DNA of 64,000 nt from Bicyclus anynana. Lineage: Eukaryota; Arthropoda; Insecta; Lepidoptera; Nymphalidae. Under the pieces are notes generated by a model. The model saw nothing but the letters and a program-made list of their open reading frames with translations, ran no database searches and was not told the origin of the DNA. The position numbers were made by a program, and so were the translations under genes. Below, piece after piece: positions 1 to 9,800 of the stretch (position 1 is the first letter of the stretch; each line of letters opens with the position of its first letter). Where the stretch lies: positions 11,454,142 to 11,518,141 of the forward strand of contig NC_069097.1 of NCBI RefSeq assembly GCF_947172395.1, written 5' to 3'.

Positions 1-125
1 GACATTTAACTTCACAGACCTATTGAACAATCAATCATGACAACAAGCCTCGGATAATTCGTCTGAGGTGCCCGCTGCCAAATATCCAATTATCATTGTC
101 ATTTAAAGGCCGTACAGACTACTAT

Positions 126-196
126 AGTATTTTAGTCGAGTACGAACAATTTTTGGATTTACCACCCAAAAATCGTTCGTACTCCACTAAAATACT
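126..196. repeat. Fold-back hairpin with 31-bp arms
   Basis: Arms at 126-156 and 166-196 are inverted copies differing at two positions, with a 9-base spacer. A further partial arm (TTTTAGTCGATCACAAACGA-like) occurs at about 246-285. It looks like a small fold-back/MITE remnant with no coding potential. Confidence 0.75.
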
Positions 197-1130
197 GCAT
201 GCTTTAACAAAGGCAATGAATATATTATTATAGTTCGGATTACCTTAGTATTTTAGTCGATCACAAACGATTTTTGATAATATTAGACAATGTCAATTTA
301 TAATATTAGACGGGGAGCCTGCGATATTTAGTTTCTGAAATAATCTATATCTCATTTTTTAATAGGTAGGTGCGGTAGCTGATTTGGAGTTTGACCCGTG
401 GCGGTTAACGCTGAAACACACACGCACCACCACCACAGACACATACACATATACACACTTACTTCTACATGCATGTTAGTCTTATTCACAGATTAATAGA
501 TACGTACGTATCTTAATTTCTATTAATCCTAAGCGATGTTCCTGAGATACAGTTTTTCAAACTTAATTCAGAGTCCTCAGTACTATTGTAAAACAAAACT
601 CATTTCATTATTTTTTAAGTTATAGTTTTTTTTTACGGAGTTTCAATGGTTCCTGATTTTTATATGCAGTAAATAGGGACGTCTCATAATCGATACTCAG
701 GAATTAAATGATTGCTTAGTATCGATTTGTTGGATATGGACCAAAAAATTAATAAAATAATGTCCATTTCATTGAAATAATTATTATTGATGAAAATATT
801 TAACTAATTCACGATTTTACCAATGTATTCATAATTCAATTACAATATAGTATTTCTCGCAAAATATTAATAATTGGATAGTATAAAGTAAATTGTTAAC
901 GTATAATATGTAAAAACGTATAATTCGAACTTTTGTTATTGTACTTTTTTTCTTTTAGTGTCATTTAAGTTAAGTTTACATTTTTTGTAACAATTAGCTG
1001 ACCATGGGCAATGGGGAAATTGGGCATTTGGGCAATTGGGCGTTTGGGCAATTAGACATTCAAGGTAATGAAAAAAAGCTATTCAATTTTTTATATTATA
1101 TTTATTCAGAGTCATTACCAACTTCAATTA
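197..1130. other. AT-rich stretch without recognisable gene
   Basis: No exon with splice signals or protein similarity was found on either strand. There is a CA-rich patch at about 415-470 and a short degenerate repeat of TTGGGCAA/TTTGGGC units at 1004-1060. The small open frames starting near 1004 and 1068 run through this repeat and the transposase fossil next to it and are not credible genes. Confidence 0.5.
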
Positions 1131-1132
1131 AA

Positions 1133-1450
1133 AATCCAGCCCAGACGGTACATCTCATTTTCCATTTTGATAACACGTTATATACAGCTAATCCATCGCT
1201 GCGTTACCAGCCAAAAACCTTCTTCAAATAGTTTTTTGACATCGTTAACTTTTTATGTCTTATTATTTTTAGCGACATGCCCCTTTACCTGAGCACAGAT
1301 CAATTTAATCGGATTGAGTTCACAATGGTAAGGGGGCAGTCTTAAAATTGTTATACCCCTTTGCCATTTCTTCAATGATCGTTCGTTAATGGGTCTTTTT
1401 TTCTTTTTTGGCGATATCTAATAATTCGGCTTTTATCATAGTATCTTCAA
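1133..1450 (-). pseudogene. Degraded DDE-type transposase fragment
   Basis: On the minus strand the stretch from about 1339 down to 1133 reads LPPYHCELNPIKLICAQVKG, then HVAKNNKT, a stop, KVNDVKKLFEEGFW, and after a second stop RVIKMENEMYRLGW. The LPPYHCELNPIE-W-AQVKG motif is the C-terminal signature of a DDE-superfamily endonuclease common in arthropod genomes (Tc1/mariner-like, DDE_3 type). Less clear homology (KAELLDIAKKEKK) extends toward 1450. At least two in-frame stops and amino-acid replacements show a dead fossil. The family assignment rests on remembered motif similarity. Confidence 0.75.
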
Positions 1451-1673
1451 AAGCTATTTATGATTTATGCAAGTTTTGATATCATAATTACACATTTTCT
1501 AAATTTATTTTACTTTAGTTTAGTATTTTTTGACGTGATAGTACACACACCAATTTTTACAAATATAACTTGAAAAATGAAGGTCTATCCATAAAAACTT
1601 TCAACCCCTTTTAATGCCATCTAACTAAAATTTTCAAAATATCTTCAATGTACAGAATTAGACCTGTAACAGT

Positions 1674-1679
1674 TTTATT
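1674..1679 (-). terminator. Candidate polyadenylation signal of the proximal ZNF gene
   Basis: AATAAA on the minus strand, 62 bases downstream of the stop codon at 1742-1744. It is the closest canonical signal. AATAAA is frequent by chance in DNA this AT-rich. Confidence 0.4.
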
Positions 1680-1741
1680 ATAAGTATAGATAGTTGATAT
1701 ATTTGTTCAACTAAATCAGATAAAAACTCAAACTTTTTTTC

Positions 1742-4700
1742 TCATTTAGGCGATTCACGCATGTGATCCTTCATGTGAAAAGTTAAATGACTTTTCTGCG
1801 TAAATTTCCTCTGGCATAGACCACAAGAGTATGGTTGCTCGCCAGTATGAGTTCTCATGTGGACACTCAAATTGTATTTTGTGCTGCACTCTTTAGGACA
1901 TAAAGCACAAGAAAATGGTCTTTTGCCAATATGAAGTAACATATGTTTAGTCAAAGACTTTTTAAGTGTAAATTTCTCATGGCATATGTTACAAAGAAAA
2001 GGTTTTTCACCAGTGTGTGTTCTCATATGTGTGGTCAAATTAGATTTCATTGCAAATTTAATGTGACATATATCACAAACATAAGGCTTTAAACCAGTGT
2101 GAATCATCATGTGATTGATCAAATGATATTTTTTTGTAAACTTGGATTGACATATGTCACACGAAAAAGATCTCTCGCCATTATGTATTTTCATATGATT
2201 ATATAAATGGCTGTGCTGTTTAAACTTTTGCTGACATAGTTTACAGGAGTATGGTGTCTCTCCAGAATGTTTTCTCATGTGTTTTGTGAAACTACTTTGA
2301 AGCGCACATTTAGTCTGACATAGGTGACATGAAAAAGGCTTCTCGCCTGTGTGAGTTCTCATGTGTACAAGTAGAACGCTTTTAAATTTACATTTATAGT
2401 CACAAACATTGCACGAATGTGTTTTCTTTGTGGCACCAGTGTGTTCCTTCTGCATTGTTTTCTTCGGTATGGTGGAGGCTGAAAGATAAATTTGAATGAG
2501 AAGAAATTTTGAGATACATGAAAAAACTTCTGATTCCATACATTTCATACTCTTAAATTTCTGTGAGGGATTAGGCTGCCTTTACACCCTAATTGCAATA
2601 TTTCCGCCATTTATATTTTGAACTACTTAATGCAGCAATGTTTAAAAATACAAGTATATTTTTAAATTTCAGAAAGGCCTAAATTGAAATGGACCCAATT
2701 TCAATTTCTCATTAAAAAAAAAAAACTTTTAGTAGTATAAAAAAGTAAGTAAGTAAAAAAAGTAGCCTATAGTTCTCTATCTACCAGCGTAAGTCCCATT
2801 CAAATCGGTTCAGTAATTCCAAGGATTGGCCCAGACAAACAGACAGACAGACTGACAAAAATTTTTAAAAAGATAGATTGTGTTTTGGTATCGTGTAAAT
2901 AATTATAAACATTTGAGAAAACATAGTTATTTGGTAAGTAGATGAGATCAAAAAGTAGATGGTTCTATTCAAATTTCGATTTTTAATCACTTCAGAGAAT
3001 TGAACCAACAACGCAATAGTATACAATAGTAAACTAACTTGAAAATGTAGTAGTAAATAATATAGTACCTATGTACATTTTTTTATATCATGAATTAAAT
3101 TAACCAGATTTCCCATTATTTAAATGCCAATTATACGCCAGTCTCTACTGTAAATTTAAATATGATGTCTAGAGTTTGGAGTCCCAATCAAGAATTTACC
3201 AAATACTATGCAAATAATTAAGAGAAGCTAATTTACTTGCATACCTGAGAATTCTCATAATTCTCTATGTGTGTGAAGTCTGCCAAACTGCATTGGGCCA
3301 CCATGGTGTACAAAGGCGTCAGGGTTTAATTCTGGGAGGAGACTCGGTTCAACAGTGAGCCAAACATAGGTTGTTAATGATAATGATGAATTAACTGAAG
3401 GAAGTATGTCATAAAGTCATGATCTGTATCTGCACTTACCCAAAGTTACTGAGTTTTCTTCTGGAGCAGGAACTTCATCCATTGGCTCCACCTAGAATTA
3501 GATTATCATTATTTTTACCTATTTGTACTGGCTCTAATTTTTAATGCAAAAACATGATAATCTTTTTTCTACTTCTGCCTAGTGGTGTCTACTTTTCGGC
3601 ATAATCTCAACATAATCTTTCGTTTTTTTTTATTCTATGACAAGTCCTTGACGGTTAATTACAAGTGAAGATGCAATCAGTCAAAGATAGAAGCACGCTT
3701 ACTTAGAAACATACAAGCTTAATCTACCCATACCTCTGACGGTCTCTATGCAGCATCATATCAACGTTATATTGCTTGGTGATACGTCTTTGCCAGTAGA
3801 GTGACCAGCCACAGCCGAAACCTACCACCAGACCTGACCTTATAATAATAATAATAATAATAAGCCCTTTATTCTGTGTTAAGAAATTACAATATTATAT
3901 AAAATACACTTTGTTTTCATTTTTTTTTTTTAAAGAATATCTCTTAACATAGTGTGCCTTTCGGCATAGGCCTCCTCCAGCGACTTCCACTGCTCTCTCT
4001 CTAATGCGACCCTTCTCCAGTTTGGACCTGCTGTGAGTTTTAAGTCATCCTCCCATCTAAGGAACTGTTTGCCCCGATTCCTTCTGGGGGAAGTGGAGCA
4101 GACTGGTGACGGAATGGTACCCTAGAGATGGCAGAAGGAATTGAGACCTGACCTTAGCCAATGTAGAAAATATCAAACCCAGGACCCCTCTGTTGAGAAC
4201 CACAGAACTACCTACTGCACCAAAGAGATGGTCAAAGTAATCTACCATTAAAATTAAATAATGTAATTCAAGACAACAAATTATTGAATGTCTTTTGTGT
4301 CTAGAACTAAGTGCACAATCCTATAGTGCTACAATGTGTTTAATACGAAGCTTGTTCTCTAAGTTTTTGTTTAATAAAAACTTTGAACTTTATGAGAGAC
4401 ATTTTTTAGGGAGTTTATTATAAAAAGATATGCAATTGCCCTTAAAAGTGTTACTAATTTTTTGTATAACCTAATGTGGTGTGCAACAATTTTATTTTCA
4501 TTTCTGACATTAATATTATAACAATCACATCTTCTTTTAAAATTGCTTGCTTTTTTATGAACATAAAACTAAATTTTCAAATATGTACTGACTATGCACA
4601 ATGATCATTTTAATTTCTTTAAACTCCCTTTTTTAGGTCCCATTTTATATTAACACAAAAGTTATAACTAAATCTATAAAATTAAAATAAATTAAAACTT

Positions 4701-4821
4701 ACTTTAATTTCTACAAGTCTATGTCCTGTTGAGATACATTTTGTTTCTGTGAAAATGGTTGTCTCTTGTTGTTGTGGTTCAGAGATTTCACACGGCTCTA
4801 TCTTCACTTCTATGTAACACT
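1742..4821 (-). CDS. C2H2 zinc-finger protein, THAP-less duplicate (5' end uncertain)
   Basis: Three exons can be supported, all matching the THAP-ZNF gene at 6850-12502. They are about 4701-4821 (CYIEVKIEPCEISEPQQQE..., donor GTAAGT), 3440-3491 (VEPMDEVPAPEENSVTL, phase 1 out) and terminal exon 1742-2478. The last exon encodes eight C2H2 fingers (first CNVC...H-x3-H, last CGLC...H-x3-H) with several TGEKPF-type linkers, so a sequence-specific nuclear DNA-binding protein is expected. The finger frame is intact. Exonic identity to the paralog stops abruptly near 4821. Upstream in that frame there is a stop and no ATG, and the Met present in the paralog's exon 3 is Ile here. Translation may start at the Met in exon 3440-3491, at an internal Met near 2449, or from an unrecognised 5' exon. 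It could be a young THAP-less gene or a 5'-broken pseudogene. Confidence 0.7.
2780..2935. repeat. Interspersed repeat also present at 52.8-53.0 kb
   Basis: The stretch with GACAGACAGACTGACAAAAA, then GATTGTGTTTTGGTATCGTG and ACATAGTTATTTGGT, recurs in diverged form at about 52870-53015. It is unclassified; a retroelement 3' end is possible. It lies downstream of exon 3440-3491 on the minus strand, inside the last intron of the proximal ZNF gene. Confidence 0.5.
3243..3390 (+). mobile_element. SINE-1 fragment (3' part) in ZNF intron
   Basis: Matches the 3' half of the tRNA-derived SINE seen in full at 25148-25460, from the AATTCTCT...GTGTGAAGTCTGCC segment to the AACAGTGAGCC...AATGATAATGATGAA tail. 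It sits just downstream (gene sense) of exon 3440-3491. The paralogous intron carries the same tail at 9310-9370, so the insertion predates the gene duplication. Confidence 0.7.
3634..4206 (-). mobile_element. SINE-2 copy, split by a LINE insertion
   Basis: Segments 3634-3842 and 4157-4206 together correspond to the SINE-2 family seen at 15745-15985 (ATGACAAGTCCTTGACGG..., GATGCAATC..., TACGTCTTTGCCAGTAGAGT, then AACCCAGGACC). The family has a tRNA-like head with a GGGTTC-type B box, here at the high-coordinate end, so the element is on the minus strand. A LINE fragment flanked by a 13-bp duplication interrupts it. The paralogous intron has a partial copy at 10118-10205. Confidence 0.65.
3843..4143 (-). 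mobile_element. 5'-truncated LINE 3' end with intact ORF C-terminus
   Basis: On the minus strand, 46 uninterrupted codons end in a stop near 3937, including FLRWEDDLKLTAGPNWRRVA and WKSLEEAYAERHTMLRDIL. This is the C-terminal tail typical of lepidopteran non-LTR retrotransposon endonuclease/RT polyproteins. The 3' tail is an (ATT)n tract at 3843-3865. Target-site duplications AGACCTGACCTTA lie at 3830-3842 and 4144-4156. The element is 5'-truncated at about 4143. The intact tail and clean duplication suggest a fairly recent insertion. Confidence 0.85.
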
Positions 4822-5029
4822 TCAACACGTGTTTTGTACAGGTTATGAGTGATTATATGCCATCCTTGTTCTTTTTACTACATGTGAAATAAGTTAGAGT
4901 GTGACAAGAATAGGTTAAAACAACAAAAAAAAGGTCAAAATGATATGAGTATGAAATCAATCTTTAGAAGCTTGATCCACACACAGGTTGTTCAAAATCA
5001 ATCTTCTCAAGCGTGATACACACACGAGC
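4822..5029. other. Deletion junction region of the proximal ZNF copy
   Basis: These roughly 210 bases replace about 1.8 kb of the distal copy (10751-12535), which contains the 5' half of exon 3 and THAP exons 1 and 2. Similarity to the distal copy stops at the GTAACACTT near 4821 and resumes near 5030. No THAP coding sequence is present in between. Confidence 0.6.
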
Positions 5030-5345
5030 GAACTTTATAACAAACAAATAAGAATTATGAATTAAGATTAACTTAGAGCAAGAGATATTATTGAAAATAT
5101 TCTTTAATGTTTTGATTTGATGATGAGCTAAGGATACCCTATATTCAATGTACTCTATGGCTAAGGAACACATACACAACCAAGGAACATATTTACTCAG
5201 GAGTACACAACTAAGCAGCTCAGCTGTCAAGTGCACAGATTAATAAATATCGATGTATCGATGTTCGATAATATAATCAAAATTAAAAATTAATCACAAA
5301 CTAAACATCGATTTTGGATAATATCGATAATTTTATCACTTATAC
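5030..5345 (-). promoter_or_regulatory. Duplicated upstream/promoter-like region of the proximal ZNF copy
   Basis: Collinear blocks match the upstream region of the THAP gene (12536-12845): AACAAACAAATAAGAAT, CCAAGGAAC, CAGCTGTCA, and ACATCGATTTTGG...ATAATTTTATCACT. This implies the duplication included the promoter and that the THAP exons were lost from within. Promoter function is inferred from position only. Confidence 0.5.
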
Positions 5346-5505
5346 CTTAGACCATCAAAAAGAAAGGACCTGCCTGGTAAACCGTTACCCCTCTGCCAAA
5401 GATCAAGAATCAATGATCTAACGCGTTTATAAAAACTGTTGCTATAGAATCGATGTTTCATTGTTGTAATCGTTTTCGTCGTGTAAAGCGCTCATTCTCA
5501 TTCTG

Positions 5506-5750
5506 AGAGTCTCCTCTCAGAATGAGAGGGGTTAGGCCAATAGTCCACCACGCTGGCCAAATGTGGATTGGCAGACTTCACACACGCAGAGAATTAAGAC
5601 AACTCTCTGGTGTGTAGGTTTCCTCAAGATGTTTTTCCTTCACCGTTTGAGACACGTGATATTTAATATCTTAAAATGCACACAACTGAAAAGTTGGAGA
5701 TGCATGCCCCGGACCGGATTCGAAGCTACGCCCTCCGGAGTCGGAGGCAG
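5506..5750 (-). mobile_element. SINE-1 copy, minus orientation
   Basis: Contains the family's CTCCTCTCAGAATGAGAGG, ACGCAGAGAATTAAG and GGACCGGATTCGAA (B-box complement) blocks. It is truncated within the tRNA-like head at about 5750. The tail end is palindromic: CTCATTCTGAGAG at 5491-5503 is inverted at 5508-5520, the same location as the larger palindrome in the copy at 22995-23232. Confidence 0.75.
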
Positions 5751-6305
5751 TAAGTTCGCGGTATGTGCCACATACCGTGAACGGCGTTGCGATAAGTACT
5801 TCTGAAGTCCGCTCTCTTTCATCACATCGCAACAATATAGAAAGCGATGTTTATGCTATTTCTTATGGTGTAGAATGTATAGACAAAATGATCTTGTAGA
5901 CTGCAGAACCACTGGCGTGCACTCCACAGATGCAACGTGCACTGCTTACCCGGAAAATTCCTTACAAACCTGTACTGGAGAGAAAATTTGTATTTGTTTA
6001 CCCTAGATAAAGAACTTATTCACACCACTGTACAGAACTAAACAAGCAAGTAAATTTTCAAATTACTTGATTTACAGGGTAAGTTAAATTAAAAGTAATG
6101 ATGTGTTATTATTTATCAGCCTATGTGAGCGACCTACAGGGGCAGGCCTTCCTTCGTATACGAGATTCTCCTTGACCTTCCCCTTGCAACATTTCCATTC
6201 ACTGTCCCCTTTTGTTATTGTCATTTGCCTCTTTCGTTCATCCTCAGTATACCTTTCTCAATTTCAGTCCCTACATCCTCTTTTATCACAAGTAAATAGT
6301 TGGCA
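5751..6305. other. Intergenic DNA between the two ZNF genes
   Basis: No gene seen. The stretch is AT-rich with scattered short open frames lacking splice context or recognisable domains. Confidence 0.4.
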
Positions 6306-6440
6306 CTACAGCTCGTGCGCTGTAGGATGGTGCGGGTGACAGTTCATTTCACTCTTGAAAGTTTGCTGCAATTCACGATAATAGTAAGTATTATGAAAGT
6401 CATAAGGCAACCTTCATCCGCACCATGCTACAGCGCACGA
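6306..6440 (+). mobile_element. MITE copy 1 (GTAGSATGGTGCGGGTGA termini)
   Basis: GTGCGCTGTAGGATGGTGCG near 6318 is inverted as CGCACCATGCTACAGCGCAC at about 6419-6438, with about 80 bases between. The internal sequence (GACAGTTCATTTCACTCTT, CACGATAATAGT, ATTATGAA) recurs in opposite orientation at 35022-35135. Two copies with matching termini and body define a short non-autonomous DNA element. Confidence 0.75.
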
Positions 6441-6559
6441 ATTGTAATATATTGTGAAATGGTTATTTGATATCCTTATTCTTAGACACGATACACAGTA
6501 ACGTATGTAGTAGGCATATATTTGTAAAGTAGGGGCAAACATTGTAAAATATATCATGG

Positions 6560-6838
6560 TATAAATAATTGTTATGATATAATAATTATTATATAAATAA
6601 CATTACTTAACTGTTTATATCTGGCAACCCCACAGTTGCAGTGTGAAAGCAGGCAAACTTTTTCAACTGTTTGGGTATATTCTATTAACTAGTGTACAAT
6701 TCTTTTAATTAAAAAATTAGGGAAGGAGATTAAATTAAATTGAAAAATAAACCTATGTGTCAATGTGAACATTTTCACCATTTATTTCTTATCCCAATTA
6801 AATAAGAGATGAGGGTATATATTTCTTATGCCGGATCT
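6560..6838. mobile_element. Partial copy of long-TIR element, forming 3' flank of the THAP-ZNF gene
   Basis: Positions 6700-6838 (GTGTCAATGTGAACATTTTC, CATTTATTTCTTA, GATGAGGGTATATATT, TTATGCCGGATC) match the terminal repeat of the element at 30713-31418. Positions 6567-6630 (CTGGCAACCCCACAGTTGCA) match its interior in inverse orientation. The terminus ends 11 bases below the THAP-ZNF stop codon, so the transcript's 3' UTR must run into it. A minus-strand AATAAA at 6781-6786 lies inside the terminal repeat and could be the polyadenylation signal. Confidence 0.65.
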
Positions 6839-6849
6839 AGTACTAAGAT

Positions 6850-9800
6850 TTATTTAGTTTTTACTTTAAGTTTCTTAGCACCGTGCGTCCGCAAATGATT
6901 ATTTAAATATTTTTTTGACGCAAACTTTGCCCTACAGTGTTCGCACACATGCGGCTTGTCCCCAGTGTGATTTGCCATATGGGCATTTAGATTGCATCTG
7001 CTCACAAATTTCTTTTCACAGAGCCCACATGAATGTGGTTTCATATTGTCATCGTGAGTCCGTAAATGAGTAGTCAGATACCGTCTCACTGTGAACCTAC
7101 GAAAGCATATTCCGCACGAAAAAGGTTTTTCCTCAGAATGTGTTTGCATGTGATCGTTTAAAGAACATTTGGTTGAATATTTCTTTTGACACACTTCACA
7201 TGTATGTCGTATCCCTTGATTGTGACTCTTTAAATGGACGTCTAAATACTTTTTTAACGCAAACTGGGCGTTACAAAAACTACAGACAAACGGTTTGAGT
7301 CCAGAGTGAATTTTTATGTGTTCTGCTAAATGGTGTTTATATTTGAGTTTAGCTTGACACACGTCGCATGTAAAAAGTTCAACTGTATGCTTCCTTTTAT
7401 GTAATTTTAATTTACTCTTATACGCGGTTCTGAATGGACACTCGTCACAACTGAAAGGAATTTCCACAGTGTGAGACTGAATGTGATCAATTAAATCACT
7501 CTTTTGCGTAAATTTTGAGGAACAAATGTTGCAGAAATAATATCGCGCTTCAATATGTAACCTCATGTGATAAGTTAAACTTGTTTTATATTTAAATTTC
7601 GCCTGACATTCGTTACAAGAATAACCTGCGGAGTGTTTAATCATATGTGTAGACAAGTAATGCTGTTTTGTAAATTTTGCATGACACAGCTTACAGGCAA
7701 GAAGTTTATCTCCGGTGTGAAATTTTGCGACGTGTTCTGTCAAACCTTTAACATTTTCAAACTCTCTGTAACACATGTGACAAAAGCAGGGATCCACCCC
7801 AGTGTGCGTTCTTCTGTGGTACTTTAAATGTTTTTTTTGCGTAAATTTCCTTGGACATACATCACATGAATACGGTCTCTCGCCAGTGTGAGTGCTCATA
7901 TGTATCGTTAATGCAGTCTTCGATTTACATTCTTTTTTACAAAAGTCGCAGATGTGAAGTGTCTTTTTCTTTATAGCTTCAGGATACTGGACCTTCGGCA
8001 GAGGATCGTCTGAAAAAATAAAAAATCTAATTATACGAGTACCTAGTAGTTAACGAACCACGCTACTTCGATGCGATTTAATTGCAAGTAGACGGTAATG
8101 TAACTTTAGATTGTGGCAACATTGCCATTGTATTTATTTTCAAGGGACTTTATACCCGAGTAGTAGATGGTTTAAGTTGAACTCGATACCTCCATTCCCG
8201 AGAAAAAGGGTCTAGACATACAGGCGGACAACAAAGTGTTCTTATAGGGGTCCATTTTTCCATTTTTCGGCCACGAGTTATATATTTCAACTGTTTCATG
8301 ACGTCACTTTAATAAATCCCATACAAATGGAACGTTTGACAAAAATATTAGTGAACAATTAGTTCGATGTAGCTCAAGTGTTAGTGACGTCACAAAATGG
8401 ACGACAGCGTTTTGGACGCTGGGAAAATTTGAAAAAGTACGTCTTATTTAAATAAAGTTTTATAAGAACTACTTTACTTTTAATAATTGATATCGATATA
8501 TTTCGGACTTTAATCCATGTAGTACACGAAAATAATATTGTTTATATTAAATTTTAGTCAACTACCCTAATGTCGGAACCCGTTCGGATAGCTCTATATG
8601 TACCAACAAAACTTACTCAGTGCTTTATCGCCCGACGCAAATATTCTTTAGAGATTATTTTTTGATGAAACTGTTTTTTTTATTCTTCTAAATACAGAGA
8701 AAAAACAAAGTATTAGGTAATTAATAAGATATCAAAATACCAATACTTAGTATTTAATGAAACAGTAACAAATAATGATTTCATTATTGATAACTCGTAA
8801 TTATTTTGCAATGAGAACTTCATTTGAAAAAATAATAAAAATATTAATAATATTTTTTTTATATTATGTTAAATAAATAAATTATAACGAACTTAATATA
8901 CTGTTTTCATTTTATGTCCTAATTAATGCAGAATAATGGGTAAAATGCATAAAACTTCAGTATTTTCAAGATTTTTTTACTTGACCACGTGAGTTTCGGT
9001 TTCGGCCGAAACTGAAGCCACGGCCGAATATTCAGTTTCGGTTTTGGCGAGAAAACCAGTTTCGGTCGGACTCTACTAAATACACAAGTTAAAAACTAAA
9101 GAGAACAAAGAATAGTCAAAATGTCTTTAATTTTGTGTGGGAATAGTCATTTCAAATTACTTCAAATAGATGTCTTTATAGAATTTAAACTATCGTGAGT
9201 GTTATTCATATTAATTATATATAAAACACGGCTAAAAAATGTATTACGTGATACAACATAGTCGTCATCGGGAAACTGTTTGTGTAAATACTATAAAAAA
9301 AGTAAATAAAGGGAGGAGACTCGTGCTCAACAGTGAGCCGAGTATGGGTTGTTGATGATGATGATGAATAACCTGAAAGAAGTATGTCATAAAGTCATGA
9401 TCAATTAAGTATCTGCACTTACCCAAAGTTACTGAGTTTTCTTCTGGAGCAGGAATTTCATCCATTGGCTCCACCTAGAATCAAATTATCATTATTTTTA
9501 CCTATTTATTATGTACTGACCCTATTTTTAATGTATGGTAATCTTCTTTCTTCTTCTTCTGCCTAGTGTGGTCCCACTTTGTGGGGTCCCCTTTCCGGCA
9601 TATCTCGACATGATATTATAAATTAGTTAATGGTATGATCGACTGTCCTAATTTATTAAATAAAATTAAATATAATGTACCTAAACCATCAATGAGAAAA
9701 TGTCGGCAGTACAATACATTTCAACTATCACAAGCTTATCTCAATTACTGCAAAAACAAATTCTTGCAGAGATCTTGTGATAAATATAATAAGAAATAAC

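Noticed and set aside
4057..4248. 63-codon minus-strand frame
   Set aside because: Straddles the LINE end, the target duplication and the SINE-2 remainder; no protein similarity.
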